This document shows, piece by piece, positions 27,029 through 38,532 of a DNA stretch of 64,000 bases (position 1 is its first letter; each line of letters begins with the position of its first letter). Source of the DNA: Euwallacea fornicatus (Eukaryota > Arthropoda > Insecta > Coleoptera > Curculionidae); contig NC_089543.1 in assembly GCF_040115645.1 (NCBI RefSeq), positions 1,488,001 through 1,552,000 of the forward strand, in the 5' to 3' direction. The position numbers and the translations under genes were made by a program. Below the pieces are notes generated by a model that searched no databases, was not told where the DNA came from, and worked only from the letters and a program-made list of their open reading frames with translations.

Positions 27029-27172
27029 TGCGTTTTCGTCAAAGGCTTGGGATTTCGAAGAGGGAGCTACAAGTGCATATGTAAACGTGGGTTCTACTTT
27101 CCAGACACCAATGCTCAGCATCGCTACTACAATGGCACAGAAATTGAAGAGGAATATGAAAAGTTGTTGATG
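27029..27172 (+). CDS. GPR158-like receptor, EGF-like exon
   Basis: Preceded by TTTTTTATTTTCAG and followed by GTGAGA; exactly 48 codons in phase 0-0. The product runs CVFVKGLGFRRGSYKCICKR, then GFYFPDTNAQHRYYNGTEIE and EEYEKLLM. The pattern C-x(n)-G-x-Y-x-C-x-C-x(2)-GFY is the C-terminal half of an EGF-like fold and is characteristic of the segment before the membrane in GPR158/GPR179. One N-glycosylation sequon (NGT) is present. This exon joins directly to a Cys-rich linker exon 26.5 kb downstream; the shared phase and unbroken family similarity argue that no coding exon is missed between them. Confidence 0.93.
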
Positions 27173-30100
27173 GTGAGAAAACTCTTTGCCACGTGCAATT
27201 TCTAAGAAACAATTATCTCTGATTTTTCCATCTACTTTCTTTAAGTGGAGAGGAGGGCGGTAACCTTCTCTAAAATAGAACTACAAAGTTATTCTAACTT
27301 AATTATGTACCCTTCTTACACAATAGTAACTTGAGTCTTGAACTTGGCTTATTACACGTGTCACTATTTTACAGCAAGATTTCGCGTTTTACTAAAATGT
27401 TTCAGGGTTAACAGTGTACTTGTCAGTATTGTAAATGAAATTTTAGTTGCACCCACGCTTTCTCAAACCGAGAAAGGCTAAATTTCCTTTTTATAAGTTA
27501 AAAGTTTCAAGATGCGAAGTCACTTGCTTTGAGCTATCCTTCTTTGCAAACATTCCTGACGAATTTAGTGCTTGTTGGTAATAAAGTGTGTAAGAATCTC
27601 TACTAAAGGACATCAATGTTGCAAAGGCACGATATTAATTAAAACGCTTAGAGACTAATCAATTTTTACTTTGAAAAGGCTAAGCAGATTAAAGGGAAAC
27701 TTGTTCTGACAAGGCGAAACAACATTAAGTCCTCCAAAATGAAACATTCATTTATTCAGTGAATTATTATTCTCCAAATAGTCTGCCTGAATAATAAATT
27801 TCTTGAATAAAAAGAGCAAAAAAAAACATGTATCTGGACGTTGCATAAGAAAAAATAAATGCCCTCGAACTTTCCCTTTAAATCAAACGAGCGTAAATAA
27901 AAATTAGGCCTGTCATTCACCAGAAATTAGTCGAAAGGAAGTTCTTTATGCTTACATTTCAGAAGTCATTCCAACTTTTATTTTTCAACTTTACCACCAA
28001 CCATAGAAAAAGCTGGAGGAAATTACGCCTCTCTCTCACAAAATAATTATTAAATTGTACGAGTGTGAAATCTCATGCTTTATTATGTGGAAAGGTTTTT
28101 TTGGTACTAAACTTCGGTATGGGGTGAAAATATAACAACTAAAAATCTTTTCTTTGTAACTAATCAAAATATTTACAGGACCATATACAAATAAATGTAC
28201 ATATATAAATACTATTACATCATTTAATAACTCTGCTAAACTGGTGAAAAGTAATAACGAAGACTTTAGTGATTAAAAATTATGGAAATATTTGATTAAC
28301 GTTATTGGTAAAACAATCACAAATTTACAGAAAAATATGAAAATATTTTGTTTTTACTTACATATGAAGACAAAAAAAAATCTATGGTAAAAACAACGTG
28401 TTTTTACAAGCATCGAATGTAAACATAGGAACACAATTGGAAAAATACCTGCTATACAGCGCTCGTCTCAATTCTTTTTCTTCCCCTGTCTTTTTTGAAC
28501 CTCTTGTTATTTTAAAAAACAAATTTAAATGGAAGTGAGGGTCGTTTGATGCATCACAGATTAGATACATATATGACTATAGAAAAGAATGCTCCAAAGA
28601 AACTCTTCCTTGTAAAAGACATTTCACACCATCATCATTTTATTATAGCATGTTTTTAAATAGTGCCCAAAAATCAATAATAAAAAGAGATAAAGAAAAA
28701 GCATTTTTTATTATCCTAAACAATGTGTCATCATACTACCCCATCTTCCTTTATTTTTTTTTACAAAATAACCATCGAACGAATGTCTAAAAGTAACGTA
28801 CTTGGTACAATTCGCAGAGGTCAAATATCAGGATAAAAGCTTAACATCTGCAAAAGGTAAACAGATAATAATGTTACAGCATGTAACAAATATATGAAAT
28901 ATTAGCAATATTTTTCGTAAAAGATTTCCTCGAAGATATCCTTTAGGTATAAATTTCTTCTAAATCTAAAACAAGCTTTCAATGCTTAAATTATAAAAAA
29001 TGAAAGAAACTAGAGTATCACTATTTAAAGGCTAGATATCCCATCGGAGCAGTAGACATTTTAACGGTTGTGACCCACTTTTAGATATCATCAAGCAAAA
29101 TTTGAAATGTTACGTTATTTTAATGTACACATTGAACTGATGTTGATTTTTTGTTAAGTTAACTATTGGTTGTAAATCAACGGACTATAAAACACGGTGG
29201 GATCGGTCATATCGCTCTCACGCGATTGAGCACTTTACCATGATTACACGATATATTATAGATTGATAAAGGTTAGGAATTTCCAAATTTTGTTATTGTG
29301 CACCCCATATTTTACGTGATTTCTGAATTATCCGCCAATTTCTTAGTACTAACGCTAAACTAAGACGTAAGAACAAGCATGTAAAGATTTAAAATATTAA
29401 AATTTTTTAATTTAAGTTTATCAATTTAGTAAAGTGGTTATTTCCTACCTACTAGTCTCATGAGAAAAATCATAAGAATAATAAAATACTTCCGCATAAG
29501 CTTCCTAAACGGGTATCCTTCCAATACAGTAGCTGGATTGTAATCGAGTTTCTCGATATCCAAATGTGTATAGGAAACGGTTCCAAAGGGAATTTAAGGC
29601 AATACTTCGAATAACAATAAAAAGAAAAAGTGTTATTTGTCAAGGCACCCCCGATTCTATTTTAAGGTTGAAGGTATTTTTTTAATTCGTCTCGAAGAAA
29701 GTAATTCCAAGATCGCTATTTTTAGATTAAATAACTTCGGGTTATTTAGGTTTGTTCCTTCCGCCCTTAAAGGAACCCTCTAAAGTGGTTAGCTGCGAAC
29801 AATTTAAATTAAGCGAAGGTCTTTCACATATTAGATTTGACCCTGTCGTTTTTTAACTTCTTATAATTTTTTTGAGAGCGGCAGTTCCAATTTGTCTTAT
29901 TTAGAAACAACACAACTTCTATTAGCAGTTTTGAAAAGGATTAAAAATACTTGACTTTTGAGAAGTTCAGCAATCCTGCTGCAAGAACCTAGTTTCGGAT
30001 CAAACTTTTAATCATAAAGTTGATGCACCGTGTTTTAATTAAATAATTTTAATTAAATCGGCGGGGGATCAGTTAACGATCAGACATTTCCTGATATCTA

Positions 30101-32486
30101 AGCCATCGACTTGAAATTAAACTTCTTTCGAACAGAATCTTCACTTTTTAAACAACTGTTAAGACAAATGTTTGAGCTAATAAAAGATGAATTCGTATTA
30201 TTTTTTTACCAGATAGGCAAAAATTACAAGTTGTTTGCATGTAAACCCTCGTATTTCAAATTTTCAAAAGCGCCTTAAGTAATAGATTTTAATAAAAAAG
30301 TGACAAGGGAGAAGTAAATCATGGTATATAATAAAAATATATAAAGTTCTTCATTTAGAACTTTCTGCGAAAGCTTAAGAGCAAAAGGGGCGCAGTAAAA
30401 GTATGGCCCAGCGAAATTAACGTTCATAAATATTTTTCGTAAAAGGATTAATAAAGGCTCCTTTTAAGGAACAAGTGACAAAACTTTATACGTAGCGACC
30501 GAATAATAGCCCCGATATGAAATTTTCATTTAATATATTTGTCATACTGTTTCGTCGTGATTCAAAACATTTTTTTTGAATAATTTTTGTCGCCAAAATT
30601 TATCTTATGAAAGCAACATTATAAAAATATGCAAACAATTATTACACATATCAACACCTCTTTGAGGTGGCGTGAATAAGCACAAATAAGACACCTGATA
30701 AAGTGTGTCTTTTAGCCACCTCTAGAGTGACAGCTTGGAAATGTTCCTTTTAAATATTTTCCTTCGGTAGGGAAAAATATTAGCTATAGAGTATGGATAA
30801 AAATATCACTTATAATAGAAGATACCGTATCGAAAGGATTTATTTTAAATGCTTATACGTCTTCTTTTACACTCATTTCACCACACATTTCTGTTAACAG
30901 TGACATTATTTTAATATAAGTCCATTTAAGATTCTAATTAGTTGGTGAATTATTTTCAATGTAGTAATTTATAAACTGGAAATAAATTGCAGCTAAAGTA
31001 AGAAGCTGGACAATTGGAAAATTGCTTTAGTACCCTTGTCCGGGTAAGAAAAACAATTTAAAATAAGAAATAGTATTTACCAAATAGAAGGTTGCCATTG
31101 AGCAAGAAGATAAAAGAAAAGAACCCCGTGTTATTTTTGGAGGACAAGACAAATCAAATGGGAATTCTTAACGAAATCGGTTTTTTCCACATTATTTTGG
31201 TTTTAATGTTAAATTAGACTATTTTTTTAATTTTCGAAGATACATCATAGTACCTCTATATTTAAAACTATATTAATTGCAGTAAAAAACATATTCAATA
31301 TCCCAAAATATTCGAATATTTACCATAGTTGAAGAGTAGACATTAAAATCTCGAATTTAATTTCTATTGATCCACTTACATCTAATCAATTTATAAATAA
31401 ATTTGCGAGCTGACGTTGGTCAGTTTCGTATTGCAGATGCGGCCGTCGACAAAAATATGAGTTTTCATATTTCAAAGGTTTGATTTGTACTGATCAATCA
31501 GATAAAATGAAATCTATTTCCTTTTACCTAACCGGAATCGCCTACAAATCCATTGAGTAAAATATGCATCAAACAGCACACAGTAGTAACAAAATGGAAG
31601 AAATACTTTCCTTACGGTTGTATATGTATTAACTTTGGAAGCAGTTCAATAAAATAATAGCATGCGATGAAGCATTTACACGCATAAATCAATACAACTG
31701 ATTTTATCTACAGGGATTTTTTATACTGGCCAATGCTACCTTGTTTAGCGTGCAAAATACATTTTTACTTCAGGCGTGTGGTAAAGTGCCACCTTTAATT
31801 TGCCAATGCCAGCGATAAAACCATTTTTCCGTACGCTTGTAGAGAAATCAAATAATTAAATGTATGAAAATTATTTTATTTTATTTCATTTTTCATCAAC
31901 ATCTCCATAAAGCTTTTGTTGTTGAGAAAAGATTCACATGTTTGCAATATCATAATTGAATACTTGAGGATCCCTGCCAAGACTGCTGGCTTTACTTTAC
32001 TTATGTAATCCGAAAAACAACATTCCCTCCACTCTTACCAGGCACTGTATCTGGGAATCCTTTACCATTTTATTCCAGATGGGGGATATTTATTGTGCTA
32101 TATAGTTTCTGTGAGGGTAAATGAGCGCTGTGAAAGACTTCGGCTTGCGAACTTCGAGTTTACGACTTCGGTGATATTTCACTGATTAAACATCAATAAT
32201 CGCGGAAGCAGCTGAAGATTTGGCTGAGTTTAATCCAACTTAGAGATGCATTAACTTGAAACAATGAGGCCATTAGGAATACTATATATGTATTTTCGAA
32301 TCGCTGCAGAATGGGGTAACGGCAAATAGCCGGTTCGATGCTGATTTCTTTATTGCCTAATGGCGAAGTCGTGTATCTCCAGCTAATACAAAGGCTAACT
32401 GGTAACACGTTGGCGTTTAATCTGAAAATTAGCCTTTGTAGATTTAGCCAGCTGCAAAATGAATCAAATAGGGTAAAACCTCCCTT

Positions 32487-32502
32487 AAAAAAAAAAAAAA
32501 AA
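32487..32502. repeat. A-run of 16
   Basis: A homopolymer run in intron 3. No target duplication or upstream retrotransposon body was recognised, so a retroposed tail cannot be claimed. Confidence 0.8.
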
Positions 32503-34929
32503 CAGATAACTGAGGCACTCAAGTTAATTGCTATATCTTGATTACGATGTTTATTACTTCTTAGCAATTTCCACTTTTTCGCTTAACTAGTTGGAATACA
32601 CAAAGGATCCTTCTTTCCAATTCCGCGTGCGTTAAAGCTGCTCATTCGATTTCCCAATCCGGCGAAACTATGTTGCATTCTCTTATCTTAATAGCGAGAA
32701 AAACTTTTCTGTTCAAAGATATGTTAAACAGGGCTTAGATAATGCATATTGATTTCTGGATTAGAATACGTGCACCATCAAATCCTGAACATGTTTTGTA
32801 TTCAAAGAGACGAATCTCTTTTCGTATAATTGTGAAATTGCAACTATTGTATATCTCCAGAAATCACCAAGAAACTATTAGATGAGAGCTGCAATGATTT
32901 ACATCTAGATATGTGGATTAGTATGTTGAAATATTATTGCCCTCGATGCAATGATGACTAACATTCAGTTCGAGGGAAACCATATTTTAGGAATTAACCA
33001 TACATGAAAGGATTGTAGATGTCGAATCGAAATATCTAACATAATTTATGTACGATCGAATCTCCTAATTCAAAGTTGGTATAATTGCACATTCTGCGAG
33101 CGAATACAATACAGCAAATTGTAGATTTATTGATGTATTTAATTTTCCTCTCTTCTTTAACCAGTTGGGATGATATAGGAATTTGCATCTCGACGTTAGT
33201 ACATTTTTTACAAAAATTCTTGTTATATATTTCCCAACTGTTGTGCGTTTATTCAGCGACCATATGCGCTTCACAAAGTACATATTAAAAAACTTTTAAT
33301 TGAACCTCTACGAAGTAGGATTTTACGGTCCTATTTGGTAAGTGATTTTTCAACAGTAAAATACTAATAGAGTTTGCATGGCACCCTACATTTCTGTTAT
33401 TTTTGTTAATTAAAAACCCACTCTATTAACTTAAAAAATATTTCCAATGCATTCATCCACATGTGTAAACATCAAATACAATTTAAATCATTGAAAACAT
33501 TTTAACACTGGGACTGATCTATCAGGGACGTTTGATCTGTCTAAAATATTTACAAGTGGAATTGAAATATTTGCATTCGTCAGAAGGACAATAATTAATA
33601 AGTTTGCCCAGTTCATACAGAAATATCTATTATGTTTTACGTAGTAAAGAGTGGGTGATGTGTTACTGAATGCATTAGTTTGCATAAATTGCTCTTCTTT
33701 TAGGAACTTAAGCAAATTTCTCCTGACAGAAGTAATTTATTCTCAACACTTGAGGGTAATATTTTTAAGCAGTAAACGTATAATTGTGTTAAAGTGAACG
33801 ACTATGTTAATTCACAAATGGGTTTCAAAAAGATTTCAGTAATGAACTCGACAAGAACTACCTCATTAATATTCCCTATTTATTTCGCTTGCTAGACCTT
33901 CTAGCACAAATTCACAATCGATTATCTGAACTTTGCCAATTTACATCACGCAAAATCGGTTAATAGGGAAATTTACAGGCGAGAGATTTTCTCAGTCAAA
34001 TTAACACGTTAATTATCATCACACGAATTCCTGAAGATACTATTAACAGGAACTGCCAAAGCTACGGTCAAACTTTGTGGCATATGTTTCATACCCCAGT
34101 TGGAGTAACACCACACAGTTTCCAACAAATTGTTGTAAAGCCAATCCTGAATTCGTAACTAGGTCAAAATACCCCAACATCTTTAAACAAACTCAAGATA
34201 TTGGGAGAAGATTCTTAATAAACATTTTGTCAGATACAGTCCAAGCCCCAGTGCCTAGGGATTTATCAATATTCGAACAATAGCCTTTTCAACGGATCGA
34301 AGCTATTCATATCGCGGTTTGCTTGTTTGTGTTGTCTAAGAAAAGTTAGTTTTAGGATTATTGATGGCTATTTATCAAATAATTGATTTATAGATAAATA
34401 TTTGATGATTGATCTAGTAGCGTAAGAATAAGGAATTCGTAATAATTTTTATACAAACCATTTATTTTGCCCCACTGGAAAAATTAAAGGATATTAAAAA
34501 TATAAAATTTATGGATGAACTAGAATTTACACTCTCCAAATAAACATAACTACTCCTACAAATTTCATTGCTATATCAGCCCTCTTTTAATAACATCGAC
34601 AGCTACACCGTCAAAAATTAAATATTCATCTTTTTTTGTTATCGAGATATGTTCATAAACCATCAGATGTCCACTAAAAGCTTTCAAATATTAAATATAC
34701 AAAAATCATACAATGTCATTATATTCATAGTGAAATTGCACGCGGATATTTAGGAAACAAATTCGTTAGGTTTTCACTGTATTTTCCAAGTATTTACAAA
34801 AATCAGCCTGTTTTAATACTGAAATGTTCAATAACAACCTTTTGGTGTTCTTATATCGACTGTATACATCTGAGCAAAAAGATATTTTATTAATATTTTA
34901 GTTTCGCAATCGATCGCTTGGAAATAAAC

Positions 34930-35300
34930 GAAGTTTGGTAATATCGCTTCGGTTTTGTCTTGAGGAGTTCCAAGAAGTTTTTTCCGATGTGGCAGTCAAT
35001 TATAGAGAGTTTGAAAATACTCTTCAAAGGAGTATAAACTTGTTTCATGAAACAGGAAGCATTTACATAGAGGGAGGTGGGCCAGCAACTACCCTCATAA
35101 ACAAGTTGTTCAAAAGGTTGAAGCGATATTTTATGAAAATCCCATGATGTTTGTTAGGCACCTGTCTCGTCAAATTCGAGTTTCAGAAGACGTCATAAAC
35201 TAGTGTGGAAAGACTTGCAGCTTTAGAATTCAAAAGACGAGTTCGGTTCTGCAAGTCGTACCTCAAACATATTATCAGCAACGATGCAAATGTAGGGTGA
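34930..35300 (+). pseudogene. Fragment of a Tc1/mariner-like transposase (HTH part)
   Basis: Across frameshifts the + strand reads a helix-turn-helix region typical of insect transposases that begin with a DUF4817-like HTH: ETGSIY, GGGPATT, a VQKVEA-like helix, NPMMFVRHLSRQIRVSEDVI, VWKDLQL-like remains, then a degraded QELVPQTYYQQRCK segment. The catalytic DDE half is missing; the similarity stops near 35300. Phase changes and TAG/TGA stops show that it is inactive. No terminal repeats were found. It may be related to the mariner copy 1.6 kb downstream, which retains the DDE half instead of the HTH half, but their overlap is too small to decide. Confidence 0.65.
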
Positions 35301-36770
35301 ACAAATACAGTTACAAATGCTTCTTATACATTTGTACTTGTCTGCAGATACAATTATTAAAAAATAATATTTGTATTTACTATCAATAAGAGCAAATATA
35401 TATATACATATATTTCCAATAATGTAATATATTTTTAACATGAACCTCGTATAAAGGAAAATTCCATTTATCTTTATACTGGCTGGCAATTCTGGCATAG
35501 GTAATATTAATCCCTTAGAATTCCGTGTATCAACCCACGTTTTTTACTAGAAGCCATAAATTATTTTGGCATTTCTTTAATCGATATAAGCAATCAAGTT
35601 TATGGTCTCTAGTGCTTTCATTAAGATTAAATTTCTAATGAACCTACGTTCCTATTAATAGTGGACAACAATATGGCCGGGAATTCAAGTTTTGTTTATT
35701 ATGTTTTATGTGACAAATTAACCACTATTTAGAAAAATTCTAATCTTTTCGAAGGATAGCAAAATAGGACAAAATTTTAAAGTACACAAATAAAGAAAGA
35801 TTAAATTAATTTTTTTTTATATTAATACAGTTTCTCTTATATTGCTCTAAAATATTGTAAGACCCGATAATTTTTTTAATACAATTATCTCAGAAGGAAA
35901 ATAGGGCAACTTGTATACTACATTGATTTCATTGGATACATATGTATGTAACTGTGGGGAATCACAGTTGAAAATGAGTAACTCACAGTTCAGATTGAGT
36001 TATATCCGAGGTAATATCCGAGGGATAAACCGCGAAGGAAGTTTGGTGTACAGAGATTGGAAAAGACGGAAAGTTCGAGGCGATAGAGCATGCGATGGCA
36101 ATAATTTATCTCATGTGAGTTTTTAAAATCTGCCATACATAACCTTAAGAAAAAAAAGGATAAATGCAGTTAAAAATTACTAAAGTAAAGAAGGAAATAT
36201 GTACAGTGTTACTATCTTGAAATTAATACAATAATCGAATAATCAATTACCTTTCTTATTAATTACACATTTGCACTTATTGCAAAACAAGTTGCCTTAG
36301 CATTTTTCCTATTTGAAAAATATTTTAAATTAAAAAAATTAAAGTAGTTTTTCGAATGGTTTTTAGGAAATCATTGAGAATCGAAAGACTTAAAATTGTT
36401 TTCAAAACCACACGCCATTAGTCTCCTAATACTGCTCAACTTCAGCACTTTGGGCCAGATTGTATAAATATATACAGTTACGCCTTGATTCATTTTTTAA
36501 GATTCAATTGCGAAGAAACTAAAAAAGTGTGGAAACATCGCAAACACATTACGTTTGTCTTTCAGTTCATCGGATCAAAAAGTATATTCAACTCCGGCCG
36601 TTTGCGGTCTGTTTGCTGATCGGTTCCTTGTATTGGTCTTTGTTCAGCAAAATGTTCAGGTCTATACGAAGCTTTAGGTAAGGAATCAAACAGCTGAGTT
36701 TTTGCTTTTATGATAAACGCATATTAGTTTATTGTCATTTTTAATAAAATCTGTCTATAATGTTTATGAG

Positions 36771-36800
36771 ATGATTGCTAGTCATTGGACTAGCAATCAT
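36771..36800. repeat. Perfect 13-bp inverted repeat, 4-nt loop
   Basis: The arms ATGATTGCTAGTC and GACTAGCAATCAT flank a loop ATTG. It lies about 22 bp outside the left end of the mariner element at 36822, and ATGATTGCA recurs in the spacer. Confidence 0.85.
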
Positions 36801-36821
36801 TGTGATTTCATTACATGATTG

Positions 36822-38532
36822 CAGTCAGTTGACCATTCAACTTGACAAATCGGAATATTTCGAAAATTATGCATTGGATTGAAAAATTTTTCACATGAGA
36901 TTTTTTTGTCGTGAAAGGGCCCATTTAATGACACCAAACACGACTCGCCCACCCTACTACCTGGGGGTGCGGCGGGGTAACTTTTAAATATTAAATGGCA
37001 ACCTTAATTTTATTGCAGATTCTAATTCTACGACGAAAATTACGGGGGGTTTGTCTAAACTTTTGTTCAGGTCGCGACAGATAGACGTTTGATTCTGAAA
37101 GAAAATATCGTATCTTTGGTTTTTTAATTTTCACCACGAATGCATTATGTAATGATATAAGAATTGATATGATTTTTGCATATAGAACATCTTTAGAACC
37201 TCAGGTTGCTGTCGAAACACATGTTACCGCGGTTTAAGTGTTTTCAAAAAAACTGATTGCGTTAAACCTCCAAAAAAAAACAGCGTTCAAAAATAGTGAC
37301 TCGAGTAAACAACGAATTATTATTCTAGCAGTTGTGAATTTAAATCCACATGTAAGTACGAGAGGATTATCGTTAAATTCAGGAATATTGCCGAACAAAT
37401 GTATTGAAAATTCTCCTCAATTTTAAATATCATCCTTACCGCATTTCGTTATACAAAGGACTGAACCAAAATGATTATGGTCTTCATATCCAATTTTCTG
37501 AATGGGCATTGCAAAAAGTGAACGAAAATCAAATTTTTTTAAAGATTGTTCTCTTTACGGATGAAGCCAACCTCACAAATTATGGACAAGTAAATTTAAG
37601 AAATATACTCTACTGGTGGACGGGAAATCCTCACTGGGCAAGACAAGTCGCTAATCAACGACCATGGTCTGTAGACACGTGACATGTAATACTTGGCAGT
37701 GAAATAATTGGTTCATATTTCATTGATGTCTCATTGCCTAGCTCATTGAATCTTAGCATCCGGAGAAATTTTACATCGTAAATATCTCAATCGATAAATT
37801 GGATATGGTGGTCCTACTCATTGGCCAACATCGTTGCCTGGTTTTATCCAACTCAAAGTTTCCTTATAAAGTGATTTCAAAGAAAAAATATATTCAACAG
37901 TATCCACAGCGTCCAAAAACACGACAAAAACAAGTAGGGACGCTTGTGTTTCTTTTGTAACCGTTAGTGTTCACTCAGGGAGCATCACAGATGCGCTTAA
38001 GAAAATGTATTCGTGGTGGACTTTTTGAAAATTTGCTTCATCATTAATGTAATGTCTGATTTATTGTATTTATTGAAATAAAAAGTGAATTTAAAAGTTT
38101 ATTTATAAACTTAATAATAGGTGGAATTAAATATATTTTTCATAGATGATTTTCTTCCTTTAAATTCTACCGAATGCACTAAAAAACCACCAGGCTTCAA
38201 TTTAAAAAATGAAAAATACGGTACTTTTTTTCAGAATCAGAATAAAATATATTTATCTTGTTACGGCGATATCTGTTGCTAATCGAATAAAAAATTCAGA
38301 CAAAGCCCACATAATTTTCGTTGTAGAATCCGAACCTGCAAGAAAAATGGAGGTTGCCATTTAAAATTAAAAAATTACTTACGCCCCACCTCCAGATGGC
38401 AGGTTGAAGAGTCGTGTTTGGTGTTATTGAATAAGCTCATTCAAAACAAACGAATTTTATTTGGAGCTTTTTTCAGTTGGATGCATAATTTTCGAGATAT
38501 TCACATTTTTTAGATTAAAAGGACCCCCCAGT
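36822..38532 (+). mobile_element. Mariner-like element with long terminal inverted repeats
   Basis: The left terminal region (36822 to about 37110) and the reverse complement of the right (about 38260 to 38532) match over roughly 250 bp or more with point differences. Shared landmarks are CGAAAATTATGCAT, AACACCAAACACGACTC-like strings, TTAAATGGCAACC and a stretch near CTACGACGAAAATTA. The extreme ends are less clear (left near CAGTCAGTTGACC, right near GGACCCCCCAGTATA). The interior carries the broken + strand transposase. The element lies in intron 3 in the same orientation as the receptor gene. Arm divergence and the broken frame mark it as an old, inactive copy. Confidence 0.8.
37238..38040 (+). 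pseudogene. Broken mariner-like DDE transposase
   Basis: An intact stretch reads YHPYRISLYKGLNQNDYG, then FSEWALQKVNENQIF, the catalytic block IVLFTDEANLTNYGQVNLRN, LYWWTGNPHWARQVANQRPW and SVDT, where TGA replaces the TGG (Trp) expected at this position. The frame continues with HVILGSEIIGSYFID, the next beta-strand of the DDE core. After about 37740 it is further damaged, but remains of the third catalytic region (GYGGPTHWP-like) and of the C-terminus can be followed to about 38040. The first catalytic Asp (LFTDE) is kept; the second region (HDG) is not visible. This belongs to the long-TIR mariner-type family common in insect genomes. It encodes no functional protein as it stands. Confidence 0.8.

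Noticed and set aside
30640..30730. Cluster of small inverted repeats around CACCTCTTTGAGGTG
   Set aside because: Stems of 5-6 bp only; no longer fold that brings them together was evident.
32193..32567. 124-codon minus-strand frame beginning near the A-run
   Set aside because: It runs through the homopolymer as a Phe stretch and shows no domain; treated as chance.
36463..36677. Possible alternative first exon: TATAAATA, then an ATG and a donor (TTTAG before GTAAGG)
   Set aside because: The mini frame would end in phase 2, while the next receptor exon starts in phase 0, so it could not feed the receptor frame; AT-rich TATA matches are frequent by chance.
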